Positions 1-5,326 of a stretch of 8,297 bases of DNA are shown in pieces. The stretch is from Victivallales bacterium. GTDB lineage: Bacteria > Verrucomicrobiota > Lentisphaeria > Oligosphaerales > Oligosphaeraceae. The DNA lies in NCBI GenBank assembly GCA_900769285.1, contig CAAGGB010000170.1:1-8297 (forward strand), given 5' to 3'. Made by a program: the position numbers and the translations under genes. Below the pieces are notes generated by a model. It saw only the letters and a list, made by a program, of their open reading frames with translations, was not told the origin of the DNA and did not search any database. Numbering within the stretch: the first letter of the stretch is position 1; each line of letters begins with the position of its first letter.

Positions 1-82
1 AAGGCACAAAAGCCCCAAAAAGGCACAAAAGCCCCAAAAAGGCACAAAAGCCCCAAAAAGGCACAAAAGCCCCAAAAAGCAC
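1..82. repeat. 19-bp tandem repeat array, cut by window edge
   Basis: Four copies of a 19-bp unit (AAGGCACAAAAGCCCCAAA) run head to tail. The GGCAC core recurs at 3, 22, 41 and 60, and a degenerate fifth start lies at about 79. The units are identical as far as they can be read. Each contains GGC-ACAAAA-GCC, a 3-bp inverted core, and is framed by A5 tracts. The array begins at base 1, so the true copy number is unknown. No coding frame is supported. It is a VNTR-like intergenic array of unknown role; phased A-tracts could bend DNA, which is an inference. Confidence 0.9.
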
Positions 83-148
83 GGGAGGACGCCACCCAGC
101 CTCTCCTGGGAACGTTCGAAACGGTTTTAGGAGTTTGGACGACCAACA

Positions 149-187
149 GTTCTCCGCCCGACGGCATCCCCCCGTCGGGCGGAGAAC
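149..187. repeat. Perfect 16-bp inverted repeat (hairpin)
   Basis: The arms 149-164 (GTTCTCCGCCCGACGG) and 172-187 are exact reverse complements around a 7-nt loop. Neither flank carries a run of T, so this is not a typical intrinsic terminator on either strand. It could be a terminator of a different kind for a gene left of the window, a DNA-level structure, or the end of a small mobile or repeated element. The structure is read directly; its role is unknown. Confidence 0.85.
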
Positions 188-305
188 ATCCTGGAATGGC
201 CTGAATGCGCTCTAGCCCCTGCCTTCTCGAACGCTCCTTCGCCTCGCCTCTCCTGGAGCTTCAGCTTAAGGATCTTGATACGTTTCCTACTTTTGTGCAT
301 ACGAG

Positions 306-333
306 TGGACAGTCTCCTTTCGTTCACTATATT
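306..333 (+). promoter_or_regulatory. Candidate sigma70 promoter of the AbiE operon
   Basis: TGGACA (306-311, one mismatch to TTGACA) and TATATT (328-333, one mismatch to TATAAT) are separated by 16 bp. The alternative -10 TATTAT (330-335) gives an 18-bp spacer. Transcription would start near 340, about 30 nt before the preferred antitoxin start codon at 373. A GTTCAC half-site (322-327) sits between the -35 and -10 boxes. The match was made by eye. Confidence 0.5.
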
Positions 334-339
334 ATCCAT

Positions 340-356
340 GTTCACACTATGTGAAC
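340..356. promoter_or_regulatory. 17-bp palindromic candidate operator
   Basis: GTTCACA-CTA-TGTGAAC is a perfect 7-bp inverted repeat with a 3-nt centre, placed at the predicted transcription start of the toxin-antitoxin operon. An additional direct half-site GTTCAC lies at 322-327, 18 bp upstream in the same orientation. AbiEi antitoxins are known to bind inverted repeats in their own promoter and repress it. The location and symmetry fit such autoregulation, which is an inference here. Confidence 0.6.
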
Positions 357-359
357 AAT

Positions 360-365
360 GGAGAG
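360..365 (+). promoter_or_regulatory. Ribosome binding site deciding the abiEi start
   Basis: GGAGAG lies 7 nt before the ATG at 373, an ideal Shine-Dalgarno distance. The in-frame ATG at 358 would place this site inside the gene and is preceded only by the palindrome, with no purine-rich site. This favours 373 as the true start. Confidence 0.6.
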
Positions 366-372
366 AACGTAT

Positions 373-1350
373 ATGCTTAAGGCAACGGACAAGACTGAAC
401 GCATACTTCCACTGATCAACGAGGCGCTGGTGGTTGCCGGACAGGAACCTGCTGAAATCGTCTGTGGCAACGATGGCCATCCCTGCCTGCGCTTGCCATC
501 AGGTGGATGTCTGAGCATCCACCAGCGGTGCGAGCTCACGTTGTCCATGCTTCCCCAGCTAGGGGAGACCGTCCTGCCCTGCAAGGCCATCATCATGTGT
601 CCGTTTGTGGGCGAGGCACTTGCGGAGGAGCTGTCCAGACGCGGCATCTGCTATGCCGACATGGCCGGGAACATGCTTCTGCGCTTCAACGGTAACTTTC
701 TCCAAATACGGAACCGTCCGAAACCCAAGGAGCTTGCCGCTGAGCGCGCCAAAGGCCGCGCCCTGACCCCCGAGGGATTGAAGGTACTGTTCCTCCTCCT
801 GACCGAGCCGACCGCCATTACGTGGAGCTACCGTGACATCGCCGCCCAAAGCGACACGTCGGTCGGCACCGTGAACTACACACTGGCCGACCTCCGTGCG
901 AAGCGGCGTCTGCTGGAGGATGGTGCGGGACGAAGGCTGACAGATATCCGCATCTTGGGGCGCCTGTGGGTTGACAACTACCGCCTGCGGCTACTGCCGA
1001 AGCTGAAGACAACACGCTACTCGGGCAAACTGACGAACATGGACGGCGGCGATGACCTGCTTCTAGGCGGTGAAACAGCCGCGATGAAGGAGAATATCCT
1101 AACGACCGGGAATGTGCTTCTCTGGAACCAGGGAAACGGCTTCGCCAGGACAGCGGCCAGGAACCGCTGGCATCTTGACCCAGACGGCAACATTGAAGTG
1201 CGTGATGCGTTCTGGCCAGTGGAGAAGCGCCGTTTCACCGACCAGCCACCCTGGCTGCTCATCTATGCCGACCTGCTGGCCACAGAGGACGGTCGCTGCC
1301 TGGAGGCAGCAGAGGAAATTCGAAAACGCCACCTGGAGGGCATCGCCTGA
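373..1350 (+). CDS. Type IV TA antitoxin / transcriptional regulator, AbiEi_2-like
   Basis: This 325-residue protein is the likely antitoxin of an AbiE-type (type IV) toxin-antitoxin pair, acting as a DNA-binding autorepressor and counteracting the downstream nucleotidyltransferase. The N-terminal third (to about residue 115) resembles the nuclease-like fold of the AbiEi_2 group, with the stretch GICYADMAGNMLLRF. A winged helix-turn-helix is visible at about residues 129-195 (ALTPEGLKVLFLLL, then YRDIAAQSDTSVGTVN). The C-terminal part has GGETAAMKE, typical of the group. Length fits the family. The start at 373 is chosen for its Shine-Dalgarno site; a 330-residue form from 358 is possible. 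The stop is 2 nt before the toxin start, so the two are co-transcribed and probably translationally coupled. Codon use is less C-biased than in the genes to the right, hinting at horizontal acquisition. Family assignment is by motif memory, not by a search. Confidence 0.8.
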   Translation: MLKATDKTERILPLINEALVVAGQEPAEIVCGNDGHPCLRLPSGGCLSIHQRCELTLSMLPQLGETVLPCKAIIMCPFVGEALAEELSRRGICYADMAGNMLLRFNGNFLQIRNRPKPKELAAERAKGRALTPEGLKVLFLLLTEPTAITWSYRDIAAQSDTSVGTVNYTLADLRAKRRLLEDGAGRRLTDIRILGRLWVDNYRLRLLPKLKTTRYSGKLTNMDGGDDLLLGGETAAMKENILTTGNVLLWNQGNGFARTAARNRWHLDPDGNIEVRDAFWPVEKRRFTDQPPWLLIYADLLATEDGRCLEAAEEIRKRHLEGIA

Positions 1351-1352
1351 CC

Positions 1353-2168
1353 ATGACACCCATGGAGAAAATCGTGTCCGCCGTATTCGACACGGCAGAA
1401 AGACTGGGCATTCGCCTGATGCTGGTCGGCGCAGAGGCCCGTAACTTCTGGCTTGAACACTTTGACGTCAGGGCGAACGTCCGAACCACACACGATGTTG
1501 ACCTCGCATGCCTAGTTGCTGCATGGGAAGGTTATGACCGTCTTCTTTCAACGCTGACCAACGAAGGAGGGCTTCTCCCTGATCCTCGCGGCATTCGACA
1601 TCGCCTCTGGCTTGCTGACGAAATTTCCGTTGACATTGTCCCTTTCGGAGGCGTGGAGGACGAATGCGGTGAGTTTGCCTGGCCCCCAAAGTTCGAGCGA
1701 ACCATGAATGTACTTGGCTTCACCGCCGCATTCGACGACGCCCTAGAGACGACCATCGGCGTGGCCAGACTCCGCATCATACGTCCATGCTGGCTGGCCT
1801 TCCTGAAGCTGAATGCCTATACGGACAACCAGGAAAGAACCAAGGACTTGAAAGATCTCTATTTTCTCACCGACAACTACCTCGATCTCATCGACGCGGA
1901 CCGTCTCCTCTATGCGCCGAATGCCCCCGACGCAGACATTCTTTCGACCGATGACTTCGATGTGCGTATCGTCGGCGCAAAGCTCATCGCCAGACATTGC
2001 CGACGCTCTGAGATCAAGACAGCCACCGCTCTTCAAGAGCATATCCGAACGTTCAACGCCCAAGGCGGCCTGACAGATACCTTCGCCATCCAGAACGGTA
2101 TTTCTACCGACCTCGCACGTTCCATCCTAGACGCACTGCTGGAAGGTGTGCATTCCCCACTTTCCTGA
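1353..2168 (+). CDS. Type IV TA toxin, AbiEii-like nucleotidyltransferase
   Basis: This 271-residue protein has the polymerase-beta-type nucleotidyltransferase core of AbiEii/AbiGii toxins. Visible motifs are VGAEAR (25-30, replacing the common GG/GS pair), RTTHDVDL with the metal-binding Asp48 and Asp50, the third carboxylate Asp94 in SVDIVPFG, and LKLNAYTDNQERTKDLKDL (151-169), the helical K...KD..DL motif of this toxin group. AbiEii-type toxins are thought to transfer nucleotides to cellular RNA (tRNA acceptor ends in studied relatives) and cause growth arrest on phage infection; the target here is unknown. It starts 2 nt after the antitoxin stop. GGAGGG (1335-1340) inside the antitoxin gene is a somewhat distant ribosome site (12 nt). 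An in-frame ATG three codons later is an alternative start. All active-site residues seem present, so the toxin is probably functional and needs the upstream antitoxin. Confidence 0.85.
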   Translation: MTPMEKIVSAVFDTAERLGIRLMLVGAEARNFWLEHFDVRANVRTTHDVDLACLVAAWEGYDRLLSTLTNEGGLLPDPRGIRHRLWLADEISVDIVPFGGVEDECGEFAWPPKFERTMNVLGFTAAFDDALETTIGVARLRIIRPCWLAFLKLNAYTDNQERTKDLKDLYFLTDNYLDLIDADRLLYAPNAPDADILSTDDFDVRIVGAKLIARHCRRSEIKTATALQEHIRTFNAQGGLTDTFAIQNGISTDLARSILDALLEGVHSPLS

Positions 2169-2220
2169 ATCGCATAAGCACAACATTCGCACCTCCTTTC
2201 TCCACACTAGAGTCATCCCC

Positions 2221-2661
2221 ATGCTTCTCCTCAAGTTCATTGTCATCGGCAGACTCAAGGACCGTGCGTTCCAGGCGCGCTGCGACGAATTCGCCAAGTG
2301 GGTCTCGCCCTACGCCAAGACCGACATCCGCGAGCTCGCCGACTCGACCGTCCCCAAGGAGGGTCAGGCCATCCTCCGCGAACTCGACCGCGACCGCGAC
2401 GCCTATGTCATCGTCCTCTCCGAGGAGGGACGCGAATTCACCTCCGTCGAGTTCTCGCGCCACCTCGCCGCCATCGACCGCAAGGTCGTCTTCGTCATCG
2501 GCGGCCCCTACGGGCTGGATCCCGCCGTCAAGGCCCGCGCCCATCTCCTCTGGTCCCTCTCGCGCCTCACCTTCACCCATGAGCTCGCGCGTCTCCTCCT
2601 CTTCGAGCAGGTCTTCCGCGCCATCAGCATCAGCCACGGCGGACACTACCACAATCCCTGA
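2221..2661 (+). CDS. rlmH: 23S rRNA (pseudouridine1915-N3)-methyltransferase RlmH
   Basis: RlmH is a SPOUT-class methyltransferase that uses S-adenosylmethionine to methylate N3 of pseudouridine 1915 in helix 69 of 23S rRNA on assembled 70S ribosomes. The 146-residue product (family usually about 155-160) carries the trefoil-knot SAM site: VIGGPYGL (92-99) and LSRLTFTHELARLLLFEQVFRA (113-134). It ends in the conserved GGHYHNP tail, where the Tyr-His pair is functionally important. The start at 2221 gives the canonical hydrophobic beginning MLLLKFIVIGRLKD; an in-frame GTG at 2146 would overlap the toxin gene and is unlikely. No clear Shine-Dalgarno site precedes the ATG (upstream is C-rich). 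The gene lies 52 bp after the toxin gene on the same strand but has the C-ending codon style of the core genes. Its last 40 nt are duplicated downstream. Confidence 0.95.
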   Translation: MLLLKFIVIGRLKDRAFQARCDEFAKWVSPYAKTDIRELADSTVPKEGQAILRELDRDRDAYVIVLSEEGREFTSVEFSRHLAAIDRKVVFVIGGPYGLDPAVKARAHLLWSLSRLTFTHELARLLLFEQVFRAISISHGGHYHNP

Positions 2662-2662
2662 C
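2623..2662 (+). repeat. Direct repeat copy 1: rlmH 3' end (att-like)
   Basis: These 40 nt span the last 13 sense codons of rlmH (from ATCAGCATCAGCCACGGC onward), the TGA stop and one further base. They recur at 2732-2771 with a single difference (T at 2648 versus G at 2757). The rlmH 3' end is the established attB of SCC elements in staphylococci, where integration rebuilds the gene end and leaves direct repeats. Role here is inferred from this parallel. Confidence 0.9.
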
Positions 2663-2850
2663 TGACACGTCATTCCTCCCAGACATATCAATCAAAGCGT
2701 CCGCCTTCCACGACCAGCGGGCTGACCTCCAATCAGCATCAGCCACGGCGGACACGACCACAATCCCTGACACTCGCTCCCCTTCAGACACGACAAAGGC
2801 GTCCGCCGTCCCACGCAGAGACCGAGCCTCATACGGGGAACCACAGATGC
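2663..2850. other. Intergenic region after rlmH holding the duplicated segment
   Basis: No gene is seen between the rlmH stop and the porin terminator. The stretch consists of the 69-bp spacer between the two att-like copies, the second copy, and a diverged continuation of the duplicated unit. No integrase or recombinase gene, and no terminator dedicated to rlmH, could be found in it. Confidence 0.6.
2732..2771 (+). repeat. Direct repeat copy 2: rlmH C-terminal remnant (att-like)
   Basis: This copy matches 2623-2662 at 39 of 40 positions and would read SISHGGHDHNP-stop, with Tyr changed to Asp. It has no start codon or upstream rlmH sequence, so it is a non-coding remnant. Its left edge is sharp: flanking bases before 2623 and 2732 do not align. 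To the right, weaker colinear matches continue: CAGACA at 2680 and 2785, and GCGTCCGCC at 2697 and 2799. This suggests a diverged duplication of about 105-109 bp overall, or flanking recombinase-site sequence. Confidence 0.9.
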
Positions 2851-2900
2851 ACAAAACAGCCCGTGGGGCGCCGGAGTCTGGCTCCGGCGCCCCACGGGCT
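2851..2900 (-). terminator. Intrinsic terminator of the porin gene
   Basis: Perfect arms 2858-2876 and 2882-2900 (19 bp, very GC-rich) enclose a 5-nt loop. On the minus strand the stem is followed by CTGTTTTGTG, a short T-tract. It lies 39 bp past the porin stop codon, so it most likely ends that transcript. Read on the plus strand the T-tract is poor, but the stem could also slow or block read-through from rlmH. Confidence 0.85.
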
Positions 2901-2938
2901 TAGGCTTGTCAGCCTTCAGTCAAGCGTGTGCGCTGAAC

Positions 2939-3760
2939 TTAGAAGGAGAAGGCCAGCTTGACGCCCCACAGCGTGTTGCAGCCGCTCTTGGCGTTGTCGT
3001 TGTCCTTCCAGCTCTTGCGGTAGGCGGGGTCGATGGACCAGGCGAGCGTAGCGAACGGGCCGAAGGTCACGTTCTCGCAGACCTGGTAGTCGAGGCTGGT
3101 GTTCCAGCAGAGGGTCGTCCAGGCGATGTCGTTGTCGTGCTCGTCCTTGCCGCTGAAGAAGTTGTTGTTGCCCCACCAGGCCTCGATGCTGGTGTTGAAG
3201 GTGAGGGCCTCAAGACCCTCCTCCTTGAAGTTGTAGTCCCAGGAGGCGTTCAGGTTGCCGTACCAGATCTCGTGCTCGGGATCCCAGCAGACCTTGAAGC
3301 CGGGGGCGAACATCAGGCCGAAGTTCACGCTCAGGGCGTACTCGTCGGTCTGGTCATGCCACCAGTACGTGCGGTGCGGGTAGTCAAAGTAGGTGTAGCA
3401 GACATCGAGGGAGATGCTATTGACGACGGGGATCTCCTCAAAGGTGTAGCCATAGCCGACGTAGTAGTCGATTTCCTCGGGCTCGTAGGCAATGCCGGAC
3501 TCGCGGTTGTAGTCGTTCTGGTCATTGGCGATCCAGATGCCGGCGTAGAAGCCCTGCAGGGACAGGCTGGCGTCGTAGAACGTCATGCTCTCGGGGTTCA
3601 CGACCTTGCCCTTGGACAGGTAGCGGGACGCATACTTGGCCGAGAAGCTGAACTCGGGCATCCACTCGTTCTTCTCTTCGGCGACGTCCTGGGCGACGGC
3701 GGTCGCGCCAAACATCATCGCGGCGGCAAACAGGCCACTAAACACTTGCTTCAGATTCAT
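2939..3760 (-). CDS. Putative outer-membrane beta-barrel protein, TorF-like porin
   Basis: The 273-residue protein begins with a Sec signal peptide (MNLKQVFSGLFAAAMMFGATAVAQ; cleavage expected near residues 23-24). The mature part is made of alternating Tyr/Trp/Phe-rich strands and ends in LWGVKLAFSF, with the C-terminal Phe recognised by the BAM machinery. SFSAKYASRYLSKG, LQGFYAGIWIANDQNDYN and EIDYYVGYGY resemble TorF-family putative porins, which are poorly characterised. Five cysteines (residues 121, 158, 218, 228, 261) are more than usual for a porin. The start at 3760 is chosen because GGAGAAG (3767-3773, minus strand) precedes it and it places the signal peptide first; the open frame extends 76 codons further upstream without a matching feature. 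The gene is divergent from a glycosidase gene, suggesting a role in nutrient entry, though no substrate can be named. Confidence 0.7.
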   Translation of the reverse strand: MNLKQVFSGLFAAAMMFGATAVAQDVAEEKNEWMPEFSFSAKYASRYLSKGKVVNPESMTFYDASLSLQGFYAGIWIANDQNDYNRESGIAYEPEEIDYYVGYGYTFEEIPVVNSISLDVCYTYFDYPHRTYWWHDQTDEYALSVNFGLMFAPGFKVCWDPEHEIWYGNLNASWDYNFKEEGLEALTFNTSIEAWWGNNNFFSGKDEHDNDIAWTTLCWNTSLDYQVCENVTFGPFATLAWSIDPAYRKSWKDNDNAKSGCNTLWGVKLAFSF

Positions 3761-4126
3761 TGCTTTCTTCTCCATTCTTTGAAGGTTGCTCCGGGAATAC
3801 CGTCCCGGATGGGCAAAAGAAGCCTGCGCAATTGACCAGATCACGCACGCAACATCCCGTCGCCACGGCGGTCTAAAGGCCGCGCCGAGCGGAACGCTCC
3901 TCAATGTACCGCACATTTCACCTAATGCAAATCTAACACATCCGCAAACGGCCAAATTTCCGCCTCGGCGGCAAATTTCCGCGTTCACCGCACGTTTTTC
4001 GCTCCTGCCGACGGGCGAAATTCCCTGTCGGGGCTTATACTACTGAGTTCCGCGTCGGGCGGGCGTCTGTCCGGCGTTCCCGAGCCATCCGTTTCCATCG
4101 TCCCACTTCAGCAGGAGCAACACAGC
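3761..4126. promoter_or_regulatory. Divergent intergenic region, porin and GH43 genes
   Basis: These 366 bp separate two divergent genes and hold no credible ORF. Two identical boxes CAAATTTCCGC occur at 3953-3963 and 3972-3982, 19 bp apart, so on nearly the same face of the helix. A weak minus-strand promoter candidate for the porin is TTGCAT/TACATT (3925-3930 and 3903-3908, 16-bp spacer), giving a leader of about 135 nt. On the plus strand TATACT (4036-4041) could be a -10 for the GH43 gene, but no good -35 is seen. The boxes may bind a shared regulator, which is an inference. Confidence 0.45.
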
Positions 4127-5179
4127 ATGTTCACCTCGTTCCATCCCGGCGCCATCTGGCCAGACGACCATGGCGTCCACATCAACGCCCACGGCGGCGG
4201 CATCCTCGTCGAGGACGGCGTCTACTACTGGTACGGCGAGCACAAGATTGAGGGCCGCGCCGGCAACTACGCCCATGTCGGCGTCCACGTCTACACGTCC
4301 ACCGACCTGATGAACTGGACGGACGCCGGCATCGCCCTCGACATCCGCGGCGGGCGCTTCCCCGAGCTTCAGGACGGCTGCATCATCGAGCGTCCGAAGG
4401 TCGCCCGCTCCCTCGCCACCGGCGCCTACGTCATGCTCTTCCACTACGAGGCCGACAGCTCGTACAACTCGGCGGCCGTCGGCTTCGCCGTCGCGGAGTC
4501 CCCGCTGGGTCCCTTCACCCTCCACCACATCCAGCGTCCCGACATCGGCGTCTGGCCCCTCAACACCCCGCCCGAGCTCAAGGACCCCGACCTCATCCGC
4601 CGGGCCGCAGACGCCCTCGCCGCCTCGACCAACGGACGCGTCGCCGGCGACGATGCGCAGGGGCTCCTCGGCGCCAACCTCTCCCGCGGCCAGGACTCCC
4701 GTGACATGACCCTCTTCCGCGACGACGACGGCAAGACCTACCAGATCTACTCCTCCGAGCAGAACGCCGTCACGCACCTCACCCTCCTGACCGATGACCT
4801 TCTCGGCTACGCCGGCACCTGCGTCCGGCTCTTCCCCGGACGCTACATGGAGGCGCACGCCCTCTTCAAGCGCCGGGGCAAGTACTACTTCATCGGCTCC
4901 GGCTGCACCGGCTGGAAGCCCAACGCCGCCCGCTCCGCCGTCGCCGACTCCCTCCTCGGCCCCTGGACGGAACTCGACAACCCCGCCCGCGGCGAGAACC
5001 GCGAGCTCACCTTCAACGGACAGTCCAACTACATCCTCAAGCTCGACGACGACCGCATCGTCTTCATGGCCGACATCTGGCGCCCCGACAACGCCATCGA
5101 CGGACGCTACCTCTGGCTCCCCATCCGCTTCGATGGCATCCAGCCCTACTTCGAGTTCACGCCCGAGTGGTCCTTCTGA
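4127..5179 (+). CDS. Glycoside hydrolase family 43, exo-beta-1,3-galactanase-like
   Basis: This 350-residue protein is a single five-bladed beta-propeller of the GH43 type, closest by motif to the subfamilies around GH43_24/GH43_34 (galactan 1,3-beta-galactosidase-like). Visible landmarks are NAHGGGILVEDGVYYWYGE (20-38), ERPKV (88-92), SRDMTLFRDDDGK (191-203), YMEAHALFKRRGKYYF (240-255), SGCTGWKPNAA (258-268) and FNGQSNYIL (296-304). By analogy with studied exo-beta-1,3-galactanases, Glu242 would be the general acid and Gln299 would stand where that subfamily uses glutamine instead of a catalytic Asp base; Glu88 is the third active-site carboxylate. No signal peptide is seen, so it should act in the cytoplasm on imported oligosaccharides. 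AGGAG (4113-4117) lies 9 nt before the ATG. A segment at about 140-190 (GVWPLNTPPELKDPDLI and following) looks like an inserted loop. Substrate could also be another galactoside or arabinoside. Confidence 0.8.
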   Translation: MFTSFHPGAIWPDDHGVHINAHGGGILVEDGVYYWYGEHKIEGRAGNYAHVGVHVYTSTDLMNWTDAGIALDIRGGRFPELQDGCIIERPKVARSLATGAYVMLFHYEADSSYNSAAVGFAVAESPLGPFTLHHIQRPDIGVWPLNTPPELKDPDLIRRAADALAASTNGRVAGDDAQGLLGANLSRGQDSRDMTLFRDDDGKTYQIYSSEQNAVTHLTLLTDDLLGYAGTCVRLFPGRYMEAHALFKRRGKYYFIGSGCTGWKPNAARSAVADSLLGPWTELDNPARGENRELTFNGQSNYILKLDDDRIVFMADIWRPDNAIDGRYLWLPIRFDGIQPYFEFTPEWSF

Positions 5180-5204
5180 GCCGACAAAGGCACCTGTCAC
5201 ACAC

Positions 5205-5261
5205 AAAAAAACGCGGCATCGGCGCCCGGTCAGCTTTCTTTCTGGCCGGGCGCCGACGCCG
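5205..5261 (-). terminator. Strong intrinsic terminator of putP, between convergent genes
   Basis: Arms 5214-5233 and 5242-5261 form a 20-bp stem with one A-C mismatch and one G-T wobble around the loop CTTTCTTT. On the minus strand the stem is followed after 2 nt by seven T (5205-5211), a classical rho-independent signal for the putP-like gene that ends at 5327. On the plus strand the flank is not T-rich, so for the convergent GH43 transcript it would be at best a weak stop, though the stem may shield its 3' end. Confidence 0.9.
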
Positions 5262-5326
5262 TTGAGCTTAGGATGGATGCCATCGCCGCCTGTGCGCGGG
5301 GGCAGCGCGTCAGGCGGCGTCCCGCG

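Larger units (their letters stand above)
83..357. other. Gene-free stretch upstream of the AbiE operon
   Basis: No convincing gene is seen here. A minus-strand open frame crosses this stretch and enters the antitoxin gene, but its protein is basic, low in recognisable motifs and overlaps a well-supported gene, so it is treated as a shadow. The stretch holds a perfect 16-bp inverted repeat (149-187) and, at its right end, the promoter and palindrome of the toxin-antitoxin operon. A short 11-bp direct repeat (GCCTCTCCTGG, near 100 and near 245) is also present and may be chance. Confidence 0.6.

Noticed and set aside
1..82. CRISPR array
   Set aside because: The units are directly contiguous 19-bp copies with no unique spacers, so this is a tandem repeat.
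127..480. Minus-strand 117-residue open frame upstream of and into abiEi
   Set aside because: It overlaps the promoter, palindrome and start of a well-supported gene, is basic and low in family features, and spans the perfect hairpin as coding sequence.
2104..2691. Minus-strand 195-residue open frame across rlmH
   Set aside because: Acidic antisense shadow of rlmH.
2906..3835. Plus-strand 309-residue open frame opposite the porin
   Set aside because: The protein is Val/Ala/Gly-rich and repetitive, typical of an antisense shadow; the minus-strand frame has a signal peptide, ribosome site and barrel features.
4008..4031. CCGAC...GTCGG inverted repeat before the GH43 gene as an operator
   Set aside because: Only 5 bp per arm in GC-rich DNA, with no second site; too weak to call.
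4040..5206. Minus-strand 388-residue open frame opposite the GH43 gene
   Set aside because: Acidic, Val/Gly/Glu-rich antisense frame produced by C-ending codons; the GH43 frame has clear catalytic motifs.
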